Positions 22,852 to 32,810 of a stretch of 64,000 nt of DNA are shown one piece after another. Where the stretch lies: NCBI RefSeq assembly GCF_040958095.1, contig NC_091209.1:11100895-11164894 (forward strand), given 5' to 3'. Position numbers and translations under genes: made by a program. The notes beneath the pieces were generated by a model. It made no database searches, had not been told where the DNA came from, and saw nothing but the letters and a program-made list of their open reading frames with translations. Within the stretch, counting starts at the first letter, position 1. Each line of letters starts with the position of its first letter. Source of the stretch: Procambarus clarkii (lineage: Eukaryota; Arthropoda; Malacostraca; Decapoda; Cambaridae).

Positions 22852-23014
22852 GCTCGGGTGACAACAGGGAAGGCCAAGAGGACCGTCTCGGGCTACTGAA
22901 GAACATCTATAACGAAGGCATAAAGTGGCAGGACATTGCCAGCATGTCAGTCCGTCGTCTGTGGGACCAGCCTGATACATATTTTTGCCAGAAAATGGCC
23001 TCGTTCGTTGAAAG
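22852..23014 (+). other. Conserved exon-like block, copy 2
   Basis: Acceptor 'CCCGTCCTCAG' ends at 22851 and a usable donor GTTAAG lies at 23015. One frame is open across the block: G-D-N-R-E-G-Q-E-D-R-L, then L-K-N-I-Y-N-E-G-I-K-W-Q-D-I, continuing to V-E-R-L-S. A second frame (V-T-T-G-K-A-K-R-T-V-S-G-Y then stop) is also conserved in copy 4. Which frame, if either, is translated cannot be decided. It is the longest intact copy of the five. Confidence 0.5.
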
Positions 23015-23474
23015 GTTAAGTTGTAAAATATTAAAATTTATTATAGCACATAATTTTCTTGAATACCTTAACCAGGTTTTTTATAGTTTGTCTACACAAC
23101 TTGCCACCAAAATACCTTGAGTGAAGTTAGGGTAATTTTTAGTTTTAGGAAAATATATAAATCCTTAACTCGTTGGTTAAAGAAATTATTAATGGCTTGA
23201 CTTGTCCCAAGACATTAGAACTAATGTACATATGGTGATTCACACAAAGTACCTCCCTTTCCACAAGACCGGAGTGTAGGCGGGTTACTTGTAAAACCTG
23301 GTTGTGGCACTATTTTGGGCCTCGTTCTCGGTGACCTCGCGAGGTATTTACGATGGACTTTTGTCCTGTCAGTGAGAGTATCTGGAAGGAACTTTGTTTT
23401 GCACGAGATAACAAATGTTAAAGTAACGAAAGTATATCCCTCTGAAGTTTCTATGAAATTTGTACAATCGGGTC

Positions 23475-25750
23475 TGGGAGTCGTCGTCAGTCCCTGAAGA
23501 CTGGCTCGATGCTGTTCTCCCTGTTCGGAAACCAGGGTCTCTAGGGTCATCCCCCAAGAACTTCCGCCCTATTGCCCTCACGAGTTGTCTGAAAGCTCTT
23601 TTGAACGTATGGTCAACGTTCGTTTGATGTGGTTCTTAGAACACCATCACCACCACCTTCCCTTTTCAATTTGGTTTTCGCAAGTGCCGCAGCACAACAG
23701 ATGTCCTGGTGAACTTGGAGGCCTATATTCGTACTGCTTTTGCTGCCGTCCTTTTTGACCTGGAAAAGGCTTACGACACTACCTGGCGGCATCATATTCA
23801 GTCTCGACTTCATTCTTTTGGCCTTCGTGGGAACCTCCCTCTCTTCCTCCGGAGCTTCCTCTCTCGTCGTTCCTTTCGTGTGCGGCTTGGTACTGCTCTC
23901 TGCCCCTTTTCAGCAGTATGAGGGTGTACCCCAGGGTAGTGTTCTGAGCACTACTTTTTCTAGTTGCCCTCAACGGTCTTCTTTCCTCTTTTCCTTCTGG
24001 CGTCTTCTCTGCTCTCTATGTTGATGATCTTACCCTTTGCTGTCGGTGATAATTCCCCTCTCCTTCAACGGCGGCTTCAACTTGAGATTGATGCCATGTC
24101 GTCTTGGGCTACCGATCATGGCTTAAAGTTCTCTGCGTCTAAGACTTGTGCTATGACTTTTACTCGGAAGCATGTCGTTCTTCGTCCCTCTTTGTCGCTT
24201 TATAGTCATCCCATTGTGTACAGGGATTCCGCGAAGCTTTTGGGGTTAGTCTTTGACACTAGTTTGTCTTGGTCACCCCATATCTCTTACCTGAGTTGAA
24301 TGCGCTAAGGCCCTTAACCTCCTTAAGGTTTTGTTCCATACTTCTTGGGGAGCGGATAGGCGCACGCTCCTCTATTTGCACTCCTCTCTCGTCCTATCTA
24401 AACTCGATTATGGTTGCCCTGCATACTCTTCTGCTTCTCCTTCTACTCTTCGTCGTCTTGATGCTTTGCACCATACTGGGTTGCGTCTCAGCTCTGGTGC
24501 CTTTCGTTCGACTCCCGCCCTTAGTTTATATGTTGACACTGGCTTTCTCTCTTCAGGACCGCCGTGACCGCTACTGTCTTCGCAATCTTGCGCGGTCCTT
24601 CCAACATCCTTCCTCTCGCCTCTGTCGTGCATTGACTTTGCCTCCTCCTGTGATTCCTGTTCCTCTTCATTGTCTCCCACTTTGTCCGGTTATCTCGCTT
24701 ACAGGATTCTCTTTGCTCATATTTCTTATGTTTCTCCTCGTATTGTTCCTTACCTCCGTGGAGTGTCCCCCTTTCCAATTTTTGTACGTCCTTGACTTGT
24801 ATTCCTAAAGTCTTTACCCCTCCTACAATTCTGAAAAGCCTCTTCCTTGAGTACTTTTCTTCGCACTCCCACTCTATTTCCATCTTCACCGATGGGTCTA
24901 AGTCTGCGGACGGTGTGGGCTACTGTTGTTTTTCCTGACCGTACTTATGTGTCGCCTCCCTTCGGAGGCTAGCGTCTTTACGGCGGAACTTTATGCTATT
25001 CTCTATGCTCTTCGTCTCTTGCTTTCTCATTCCTCTGTGGTTGTAGTTGACTCTCGTAGTGCCCTCATGACTCTAGGGTCCTTTAATCCTGTCCATCCGG
25101 TGGTCATCGAGATTCAACATTGGCAGTTTCTTATTTCTAGTAAATTTAAATCGGTAGAGTTTTGCTGGGTTCCCAGCCATATTGGTGTTTCTTTCAATGA
25201 GCGTGCGGATGCTGCCGCTAAGGAAGCTATCCGTTCTTGTCCTATCTCCCGTAAAGGTATTCCGACTTTTATCCTGTTATTCATTCTTGCCCGTTGGCAG
25301 GGCTGTTGGTCCTCTGTGGTTAGTAACAAGCTGCGCACTCTCAAACGTAGTGTCCCCCCGTGGCCTTCCTCCTGCCACCGTAACCGGCGGTGGGAAACTG
25401 CTTTGGCACGGCTGCGGGTTGGCCATACTCGCTTAACCCACGGTCACTTAATGGAGCGCCGCCCTCCTCCTTATTGTCCGAATTGTTGTCCCTCTTACAG
25501 TTGTGCATATCCTTGATGAATGTCCTGACTTCCAGGACGAGCGTGTGTCTTGCTTCCCGACCGTCCCTCGCGGTCACTTGTCCCTCGATAGAATTCTAGG
25601 TGAATCGGATACGTTTGATATCGTTCGCCTTATGCGTTTTTGTTCTTGTATTGGCATTCTTGGTGATATTTAGCGCCCTCTGATTATTTAGCACTTTGAT
25701 GGTGCTACATAGCCTTCCCGGTTTGGTGCCTTCTTTTGATAATTACTTAC
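23475..25750 (+). mobile_element. LINE with RT and RNase H domains, frameshifted
   Basis: A non-LTR retrotransposon, 5'-truncated, in several frames. RT landmarks are F-D-L-E-K-A-Y-D-T-T-W (about 23754), G-V-P-Q-G-S-V-L-S (about 23922) and the catalytic Y-V-D-D (about 24018). RNase H follows with F-T-D-G-S (about 24888), T-A-E-L-Y-A-I (about 24976), V-D-S-R-S-A-L (about 25047) and N-E-R-A-D (about 25197), so all four acidic residues are retained. A tail with R-L-R-V-G-H-T and H-I-L-D-E-C-P precedes the stop (about 25674), and the 3'UTR ends near GATAATTACTTAC. At least three frameshifts disable it. The corresponding site in duplicated unit C (about 34900-35100) lacks it, so it inserted after the duplication. 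It belongs to the RNase H-bearing I/Jockey-like group; the exact clade is not assigned. Confidence 0.9.
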
Positions 25751-26019
25751 TTGATAATTACCTTACCTTCTATGAAATTTATTAATGTGGAACAAGAGTG
25801 ATGCACGTATGTTGTGTTGAGCTTGTTCCATCAGTTTTAATTGTGAACTGATACTTGCATTGATGGATATACTTATTTGGTAAATTTCTACTTTACTATT
25901 TTTAAAGATGCGAGAGTCGGCCACAACCCGAGTAACGTCAACCTCGTGAATTGCAGAAGACTGTAACCTCCCTCTTGTGTGTGGCCGCCCACTGGCGGGC
26001 AGTGAGTCGCATGTCGGGA

Positions 26020-26160
26020 CGCCCTGGTGGAGTAAGAGTACGGACGCTTGGGCTGCCGCATGTTGGGACGCCCTGGTGGAGTAAGAGTACGGACGCTTGG
26101 GCTGCCGCATGTTGGGACGCCCTGGTGGAGTACGGACGCTTGGGCTGCCGCCTGAACGGG
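26020..26160 (+). repeat. 49-bp tandem triplication inside unit A
   Basis: Three near-perfect units containing 'GGGACGCCCTGGTGGAGTAA' and 'CGGACGCTTGGGCTGC'; the last lacks an 8-bp piece. Unit C has only one copy (about 35395-35440), so the expansion followed the duplication. Confidence 0.9.
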
Positions 26161-26284
26161 GAAGACTGGTGAACACTCCCGCTGATCTCCTGCGTTGGTC
26201 CATTATTATTGACCCCATTAATCCAAGCAACCTTTGTCCTCCTTCAAAGATCTCTTGTTCTACTAGTCTATCTTAGGCTAAAAG

Positions 26285-26555
26285 TTGCATTGTCCCTCTT
26301 ACAGTCGCTCATATCCTTGTTGAATGTCCTGACTTCCAGGACGAGCGTGTGTCTTGCCTTCCGACCGTCCCTCGCGGTCACTTGTCCCTCGATAGAATTC
26401 TTGGCGACTCTGATACTTTTGATATCGTTCGCCTTATGCGTTTTTGTTCTCGAATTGGCATCCTTGGTGATATTTAGCGCCCTCTGATTATCCCGCACAT
26501 TTGATGGTGCTACATAGCCTTCCCGGTTTGGTGCCTTCTATTGATAATTACTGAC
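26285..26555 (+). mobile_element. 5'-truncated 3' end of the 23.5-kb LINE family
   Basis: About 270 bp nearly identical to 25495-25750: the same H-I-L-x-E-C-P coding tail, the same stop and the same 3'UTR ending GATAATTACT. It is a dead-on-arrival insertion of the same family. Confidence 0.85.
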
Positions 26556-26586
26556 TTAAGCTAAAAGTTTTGCATCTGACATGGTT

Positions 26587-26644
26587 TAGTGTAGGAGCTG
26601 GAATTACAAATTAGAATTACTTTGTAATTCCAGCTCCTACACTA
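26587..26644. repeat. Perfect 24-bp inverted repeat (hairpin)
   Basis: Arms 26587-26610 and 26621-26644 are exact reverse complements (the arm begins TAGTGTAGGAGCTGGAATTA) around a 10-base AT-rich loop. The arm sequence recurs once more at about 26694-26707. Unit C has only a diverged single arm at about 35560. Confidence 0.95.
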
Positions 26645-26751
26645 TTAGAATTAGCTCCTACTCCAATTGGAATTAATTTGTAAATTTTGTGTAGGAGCTG
26701 GAATTACTACAAATTAGTTGATAGTCGCGTGACAAACAGGTCTGATCTTGT

Positions 26752-26850
26752 CTTATGCACCCCATACCCATCCCGTGGGCGGTGGTGGAAAGGGTTAGAG
26801 CCACATAATGGGTTCAGGGAGTGAGCCCCAGAGTTCATTTAGCCAAGTGA
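26752..26850 (-). mobile_element. Retroelement 3' tail, inverted
   Basis: The minus strand carries 'ACCGCCCACGGGATGGGTAT' and 'GGGGTGCATAA', matching the tail inside 20283-20458 and the copy at 63298-63395. Confidence 0.65.
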
Positions 26851-26989
26851 TAATCGTTTGAAGCTAACTGGACAATTGTTAATGTTACATGTACACAATT
26901 ATTTACACAAATACATGCATATAGATGATAATCTCATATCAAGTGATACAAGAGGCTCTGAAGTCGCTAGTAACACTGTAGTCTTGCTT

Positions 26990-27690
26990 TAGCCACCCAA
27001 CTGGGCGGCAACTTCAGTCATGTTCTCCACAACGGCGGCAGCTTTAATAATGTGCGCCACCCAATTGGGCGGCAGCTTCAGCAACTCAACTGGGCGGTAA
27101 CTTCAGTCATGTTCTCCACACAACAGCGGCAGCTTTAATCATGTGCGCCAGCTTCAGCCACCGAATTGGGCGGCAGCCTGGGCCACCCAATTGGGCGGCA
27201 GCCTGGGCCACCCAATTGGGCGGCAGCCTGGGCCACCCAATTGGGCGGCAACTTCAGTCATGTTCTACACACAACGGCGGGAGCTTTAATCATGTGCGCC
27301 ACCCAATTGGGCGGCAGCTTCAGCCACCCAATTGGGCGGCAGCCTTAGCCACCCAATTGGGCGGCAGCTTCAGTCATTATCTCCACAACGGTGGCAGCTT
27401 TAATCATGGGCGCCACCCAATTGGGCGGCAACTTCAGCCACCCAATTGGGCGGCAACTTCAGTCATGTTCTCCACACAACGGTGGCAGCTTTAATCATGT
27501 GCGCCACCGATGGGTGGCAGCTTGTCACGTGCGCCACCCAACTGGGCGGCAGCTTTACAGTCACGTGCGCCACCCAACTGGGCGGCAGTTTTAGTCATGC
27601 TCTCCACCCAATTGGGCGGCAGTTTTACAGTCGCCCAATTGGGCGGCAGTTTTAGCTATGTTCCCCACAACGGCGGCAGCTTTACAGTCA
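26990..27690. repeat. 0.7-kb minisatellite with CCCAATTGGG core
   Basis: About 20 units of about 27 bp built on 'GCCACCCAATTGGGCGGCAG' alternate with longer composite units carrying 'CATGTTCTCCACACAACGG' and 'GCTTTAATCATG'. Each unit contains a perfect CCCAATTGGG palindrome. The open frames here are array artefacts. Confidence 0.92.
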
Positions 27691-27719
27691 CGTGCAGGCT
27701 GCACCTACAGTGAGCACAT

Positions 27720-28250
27720 TTTGGATACTTCCCTCAGATGCCCGGCAGCACGTCATTATGGATGAAGTTCTTGGACTCCATTGATGGTGTTCTCTGAATT
27801 CAGCGATTTTTCTTCACATTCCAGTATATGACGACGCAAAGTATGCCAATAGTTCTGCTAACAGTTTTCATTTAGTCACATCTACATCAGCAGATGTTAC
27901 AAACTCCCAGAGGTACTTGTAGCAGAGCCTAAGCCTAGCAGTGGTGACATCTAGGCGTCTGCTAACCTTACTGGGTGACCCATAGACGTGCGGTACTGCC
28001 TACACAATAGAATGAGTAACTGGTGTGAATTTCACCAAGTCTAAGATTTTTATTGATGGTCCCGGAATATTACTGCCCTCAGACTGCTCTGTCCAAGATG
28101 GTAATTCTTCCTTTGAGTAAAAGATTTTTGCCCACTCAATTCTATCATGCATTTGGAAACCAATATGGGAAGTTCTTAGATGAGAACTATCTTGTGCTCC
28201 CCAATCCTCCAAAATGTACCTAAACCATACAACTTCAACATTGTAATCAT
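27720..28250 (-). mobile_element. LINE tail fragment with Cys/His motif
   Basis: Minus-strand broken frames read T-A-R-L-R-L, Y-K-Y-L-W-E-F and H-T-L-R-R-H-I-L-E-C, the zinc-knuckle-like tail seen after RNase H in arthropod LINEs. It is 5'-truncated and decayed. Confidence 0.55.
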
Positions 28251-28859
28251 TGCTTTCATATGGTTATATTTAACGTAGATTTTACTACATTTCACCTTTC
28301 ATTAATCTTCAAATTATGCTACAATGTACCTGTTGATAACAAGTACATTAAAGTAAAATTCGAGGGTTAACACTAATTTTGCTAGAAATTACCTATTTAA
28401 AATTATATCTTAGATTAAGGACCTGCCCGAAACTCCGGGTTATTGGCTTTACAAGTTAAATCATCAGTGCTACATACTCAGACGCAATGTACCTTCATAT
28501 ATATAGAAGACCAAGTGATGACGGGCAAGGCATAGTTTTAAATTTAGATTTTGCCCCGAGGGGCGAGTTTATTGGGCAGCGCCACTCATCCTGTGAGTGA
28601 ACACACCGCCATAGCAACATGTACAATACTCCCCAATAGGAAGAAAACCCGCTGGATTTATCCTGTCACTTGTACCCAGACACAGCTGGGAGTTAACAGC
28701 CACGTGAACAGCTTCTCAAAACTAGAAGATTAACATTGTCAACCCTTAAAATCTTACGTTATCGTGCGGGTGCAAAATGGTGAAAATCTCTGAAGACACT
28801 TATATTTTACTTTTTCTAGCTTAATATGGGTATTGTGCTATACATTTCTAATGACTTAA

Positions 28860-29575
28860 ATGTTCTCACACACTGGTAGTTGTCAAGGCGGTGTCCATCA
28901 CTACAGATTCTGCATCTTTGCTGCCCAACTGTTTCCATTCCGAATCTCCATGAATATTTGTATCCAAGACGGATTCTCGCTATTACTGATTCTCTCCCGC
29001 GGCGGCCGCCACTTCTTCGTCCATATTGATTGGGATTGCCAGTCGCAACCACATTGTATCAGCGTTCAGATTCACTTTTTTGTTTTATCCTTACCTCGCC
29101 AACATTGTCACTGATTTTGATTGACAATACCTCGAATTTGTAGAAGTCTTTGGTATAAAAAAAAAATCTATATGATCTTTCAGCGTCTTCAAGCAGAAGA
29201 TCTGTTGTGCATTTCCACAGATTTCAACATGGGAGGGAATCTACAGAAATTTGACGACTCTTCCTCGATTGGCTAGTACTCTCAACTCCTGATTTCAGCA
29301 GCTATTGCAAGACTTTCTGCCCGACTAAGGCTTTGTAGCGCCGTTTGGGAATCTCTGCAGATTACTGCAAATTGGCGTTTCGTTCAAGGAACCTTAACGC
29401 CATAATGGCATTTAGCTCTACTTGCGTTGAAGAGCGGAGTTCTCAATACGGGCTTTTCCTTCATTGTCCCGTTGTAAGGCATTATTCCTCAGTACAGTGT
29501 ATGCTGCACTAGCCCTGCCATTGACAGTGTTAGACGACCCATCAGTGTAGAGTGGATCCAATTCTTTCCCAACTT
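28860..29575 (-). mobile_element. LINE RNase H and tail fragment
   Basis: Minus-strand frames contain L-Y-T-D-G-S-S-N (about 29550), the first RNase H acidic block. About 500 bp later comes I-R-L-G-Y-K-Y-S-W with C-R-I-C-S-D-G-H-R-L (28880-28990). Intervening frames are broken. It is a second lineage, distinct from the 23.5-kb LINE by tail sequence. Confidence 0.65.
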
Positions 29576-29586
29576 CTTAACTTAGT

Positions 29587-29669
29587 TCATCGTTTTATTC
29601 CGTCGTCGAAGATGTTCAGTTGAGAGACAGTCCTCGATGCCTTCTCTTGTGTGGTGTAGTTGGCCGGAC
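29587..29669 (-). other. Conserved exon-like block, copy 3
   Basis: Minus strand: acceptor 'CTCGTCCTCAG' ends at 29670. The frame P-A-N-Y-T-T-Q-E-K-A-S-R-T-V-S, then L-N-I-F-D-D-G-I-K-R, stops at 29587-29589. It shares with copy 5 a 5-nt shorter centre than copies 1, 2 and 4. It lies downstream of promoter B on the same strand. Confidence 0.5.
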
Positions 29670-29789
29670 CTGAGGACGAGGGGAAGGCAACATTAGCAAT
29701 GACAGCTTTCAAGTAGTTAATATTACACTTTTTACCGTTACGTAAATGTAGTTCATTAAGCCTTCGTTAAACACTAGCAACCTTCACTA

Positions 29790-30275
29790 CCGCCCACAGG
29801 ATGGATATAGGGTGTTCACATTAGTCAATGTATGAGGTCCATTATCACCCATATGATGGGGCATTGGAGGGGTCCATTATCACCCATATGATGGGGCATT
29901 GGAGGGGTCCATTATCACCCATATGATGGGGCATTGGAGGGGTCCATTATCACCCATATGATGGGGCATTGGAGGGGTCCATTATCACCCATATGATGGG
30001 GGCATTGGGGGGGGTCCATTATCACCCATATGATGGGGCATTGGGGGGGGTCCATTATCACCCATATGATGGGGCATTGGGGGGGTCCATTATCACCCAT
30101 ATGATGGGGCATTGGGGGGGTCCATTATCACCCATATGATGGGGCATTGGGGGGGTCCATTATCACCCATATGATGGGGCATGGGGGGGGTCCATTATCA
30201 CCCACATGATGGGGCATTGGGGGGGTCCATTATCACCCATATGATGGGGCATTGAGGGAGGGGGGGTCTACTATC
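29790..30275. repeat. 34-36-bp minisatellite from retro tail
   Basis: About 13 nearly identical units containing 'TTATCACCCATATGATGGGG' and 'CATTGGGGGGGTCCA', with variable G runs. The founding unit at 29790-29820 is the tail sequence 'ACTACCGCCCACAGGATGG'. The homologous place in unit D (about 37425) has a single unit. Confidence 0.92.
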
Positions 30276-31159
30276 GCAATATAAATAGAAGTATGGACTG
30301 GAGACTGATACACAGAAGCTTAGGAGTTCATTAACAATGATGGAATATGGTAACAAGAGACTAGTCGCTAATATTAATGTGCAAATATTTAAGCTAGAAA
30401 ATTAATGATTGACAATTTATGAAACTGACATTTTAAGTGCAAAGTTTATACAGTTTTGTAAAATGGAGTCTAGGTGGTAAACTGGTAAATTTTGAAATAT
30501 TTTAAGAACCTATGCAGGTGCTTGTGAGGGTTGTTTTAATACCTGTTTAAAGGCTTAATATGAAAGGTTATATATTCCCAATTATTTGTCCATAATACCT
30601 GCCTACACCCCCCCCCCCAGCGGGCAGTTGATGCTCCATCTAATCTCTTCTCACGCATTAGCCTACAGTTTCAGTGATATTTATGAGGTATAAATATGGG
30701 ACTACTGATAACATTACTGTATAACCCATCCACCGGGCGGCAGTATATACCATTGTATATAATGTGTGGCGAACGAACCATTGTTGTAATTTATATAGTA
30801 CGCTTATTATAATTTACCGAGAAGTACCAAGATTCGTCCTAAGTGCTAACCTTTAACAGGATGCACTGTAGAATACTGGTTTAAATCATGGATTGAAACA
30901 TTAGTTGACACAATAGAGACTTATAACGTTTGTTTATTTTACTAAAATTTTTATTTTTAGTGTTTCAGTTTAGTTCATCTGTCAACAGCCATCTTCGCTG
31001 ACAACTTCACTATAATCTTAATTATTAAACCTTAAAATTACAAGCCTAAAGAGCCATAAGTGGCAGCTATGAACCATAAGCGAATTATAGACCTTAATAA
31101 ATAATAGTAATTAGAATTATTATTTAACTTTGGCCTCAAGTCAAATACATTATCGCCTG

Positions 31160-31277
31160 GGAATATTGCTGGCCCTCAGGCTGGCCCTCAGGCTGGCCCT
31201 CAGGCTGGCCCTCAGGCTGGCCCTCAGGCTGGCCCTCAGGCTGGCCCTCAGGCTGGCCCTCAGGCTGGCCCTCAGGC
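31160..31277. repeat. 12-bp tandem repeat (TGGCCCTCAGGC)n
   Basis: Nine to ten perfect 12-bp units. They encode alternating A-L-R-L in the plus frame or S-L-R-A on the minus strand, with no homology support. Confidence 0.95.
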
Positions 31278-31369
31278 AATCAGATGGTAGCCAATCATGT
31301 GCACTTAATCCAACCTGCGATTCGTCAAGGAAAATTGAAATGATAGTTTCCCCCATAAAAAGGGAGGAG

Positions 31370-31830
31370 GAGACAACAAGGGAGCACGGGGGGGGGGGGA
31401 GACGCAACAAGGGAGCACGGGGGGGGGGGGAGACGCAACAAGGGAGCACGGGGGGGGGGGGAGACGCAACAAGGGAGCACGGGGGGGGGGGGAGACGCAA
31501 CAAGGGAGCACGGGGGGGGGGGGAGACGCAACAAGGGAGCACGGGGGGGGGGGAGACGCAACAAGGGAGCACGGGGGGGGGGGGAGACGCAACAAGGGAG
31601 CACGGGGGGGGGGGAGACGCAACAAGGATGCAGGGGGGGGAGGGACGCAACAAGGGAGGGGGGGGACGCAACAAGGGAGGGGGGGGACGCAACAAGGGAG
31701 GGGGGGGACGCAACAAGGGAGGGGGGGGACGCAACAAGGGAGGGGGGGGACGCAACAAGGGAGGGGGGGGACGCAACAAGGGAGGGGGGGGGACGCAACA
31801 AGGGAGGGAGGGAGGGAGGGAGGGGGGACG
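31370..31830. repeat. G-run minisatellite, GGGAGACGCAACAAGGGAGCAC type
   Basis: About nine units with runs of 9-12 G, then about nine shorter units of 'GACGCAACAAGGGAGGGGGG', then GGGA repeats. On the minus strand this begins within about 100 bp of the start site of promoter B, so it would be early transcribed sequence. G runs of this length are strong quadruplex formers. The 258-codon and 292-codon frames across it are not genes. Confidence 0.93.
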
Positions 31831-31899
31831 GGACCCGCCACATACAGCCAAACTACAAGAGACAAACCTGGAACTGGTCACCAAAAGTGAGGTAAAACC

Positions 31900-32010
31900 A
31901 CACTGAAGTGAGTTTTGTCTCATCGTCTCTTTTATAACCAGCAGCCAACCAAACCCGGCCGCTGATTGGTTGACATTCACCCTAAAACTCACCCCATTGG
32001 TTAACATTTT
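31900..32010 (-). promoter_or_regulatory. TATA/CCAAT core promoter B
   Basis: Minus-strand TATAAAAG at 31936-31929 and initiator TCAGT with A+1 at 31904, a spacing of 32 bp identical to promoter A. CCAAT boxes are near 31968 and 31998. Flanks are almost identical to promoter A over more than 150 bp. It faces promoter A. Confidence 0.65.
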
Positions 32011-32279
32011 GCGCGTCTGAAGTGTCAATTATCACTGGCCAACAGCCACTCCTTCACTTCCCCAAATACGAACGAGTCTCTAATGAACCAATAATGATCC
32101 CCAGCTTAAATGTTTGAAGTTGTTAATTTCAAATGCTAATTCACAACCCAAATACAACATTCTATTGTAAATGTTGTAACAGAACAACAGGTACAACAGA
32201 GCAACATTTGCAGTAGAATCGGCAGTGAAGTAGTAATCGTCCGTCAGTCCAGAACTGTTAATGGCCGCTCCACAACTAA

Positions 32280-32450
32280 TTTATTTATTTATTTATTTAT
32301 ATATACAAAAAAAGTACATTGGGTTTAGGAGAGAACACAACATTGGTGTTTTTACATTCTTGTAAAGCCACTAACACGCACAGCGTTACGGGCAGGTCCT
32401 TAATCTGACAGATAATTTTAAGTAGGTAATTTCTAGGAAAATTATTTTTT
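32280..32450. mobile_element. Repeat insertion replacing the promoter of unit C
   Basis: Starts with (TTTA)n, then 'TTACATTCTTGTAAAGCCAC' and 'CACAGCGTTACGGGCAGGTC', words shared with the repeats at 15960 and 18290. It sits between unit B's promoter and the T/C-rich array of unit C, where a promoter would be expected. Confidence 0.55.
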
Positions 32451-32464
32451 TTTTAACTTTAACT

Positions 32465-32810
32465 GCCTCCCTCCCCCCTGCCCCTTGTTGCGTCCCCCTC
32501 CTCCTCCTGCCGCTTGTTGCGTCCCCTTCTTCCCTCCTCCTCCTGCCCCTTGTTGCGTCCCCTTCCTCCCTCCTCCTCCTGCCCCTTGTTGCGTCCCCCT
32601 CCTCCTCCTTCCCCTTGTTGCGTCCCCCTCCTCCTTCTGCCCCTTGTTGCGTCCCCCTCCTCCTCCTGCCCCTTGTTGCGTCCCCCTCCTCCTCCTGCCC
32701 CTTGTTGCGTCCCCCTCCTCCTCCTGCCCCTTGTTGCGTCCCCTTCCTCCCCCTGCCCCTTGTTGCCTCCCCTTCCTGCCCCTTGTTTGTCCTCCCTCCC
32801 TCCCTCCCTT
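32465..32810 (+). repeat. CCCCTTGTTGCGTCCCC minisatellite of unit C
   Basis: About 12 units of 24-30 bp containing 'CCCCTTGTTGCGTCCCCCTC', ending in TCCC repeats. It is the same unit seen once in unit A (20795) and expanded independently in unit B. Confidence 0.93.

Larger units (their letters stand above)
20150..23120 (+). repeat. Segmental duplication unit A, proximal part
   Basis: 20150-20870 is the reverse complement of about 31820-32285, and 20900-23100 is a direct diverged copy of 32820-34860. Shared landmarks are the TATA promoter, the T/C-rich tract, the block containing 'ATTACGTCCAACAGTT', the 'GGAGGTGGTCATCC' block, and the exon-like block at 22852. Unit A carries an extra insertion of a retroelement tail at about 20283-20458. 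Confidence 0.8.
25785..26760 (+). repeat. Segmental duplication unit A, distal part
   Basis: The sequence from 'TGTGTTGAGCTTGTTCCAT' onward matches 35120-35900, and the ends 'CAAATTAGTTGATAGTC' correspond at 26708 and 35823. This part resumes the duplication after the LINE insertion. Confidence 0.75.
29587..32285 (-). repeat. Segmental duplication unit B (inverted)
   Basis: It runs leftward: conserved promoter (about 31904-32285), expanded CCCTTGTTGCGTC-type array (31370-31830), (GGCCCTCAGGCT)n (31160-31277), a segment homologous to 17640-17870, a retro-tail minisatellite, then exon-like block 3. Most of it pairs with unit A in inverted orientation, so A and B form a large imperfect palindrome centred near 26 kb. 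Confidence 0.75.

Noticed and set aside
24408-24889. Antisense frames over the LINE
   Set aside because: They are opposite the RT/RNase H coding strand and lack any domain of their own.
26990-30275. Regular arrays that could be mistaken for CRISPR
   Set aside because: Units are contiguous or composite with no unique spacers, no cas genes, and a eukaryotic context.
31130-32028. Long frames of 258 codons (+) and 292 codons (-) across the G-run array
   Set aside because: They arise from in-phase minisatellite units and, on the minus strand, run through the TATA promoter. Composition is repetitive and no domain is present.
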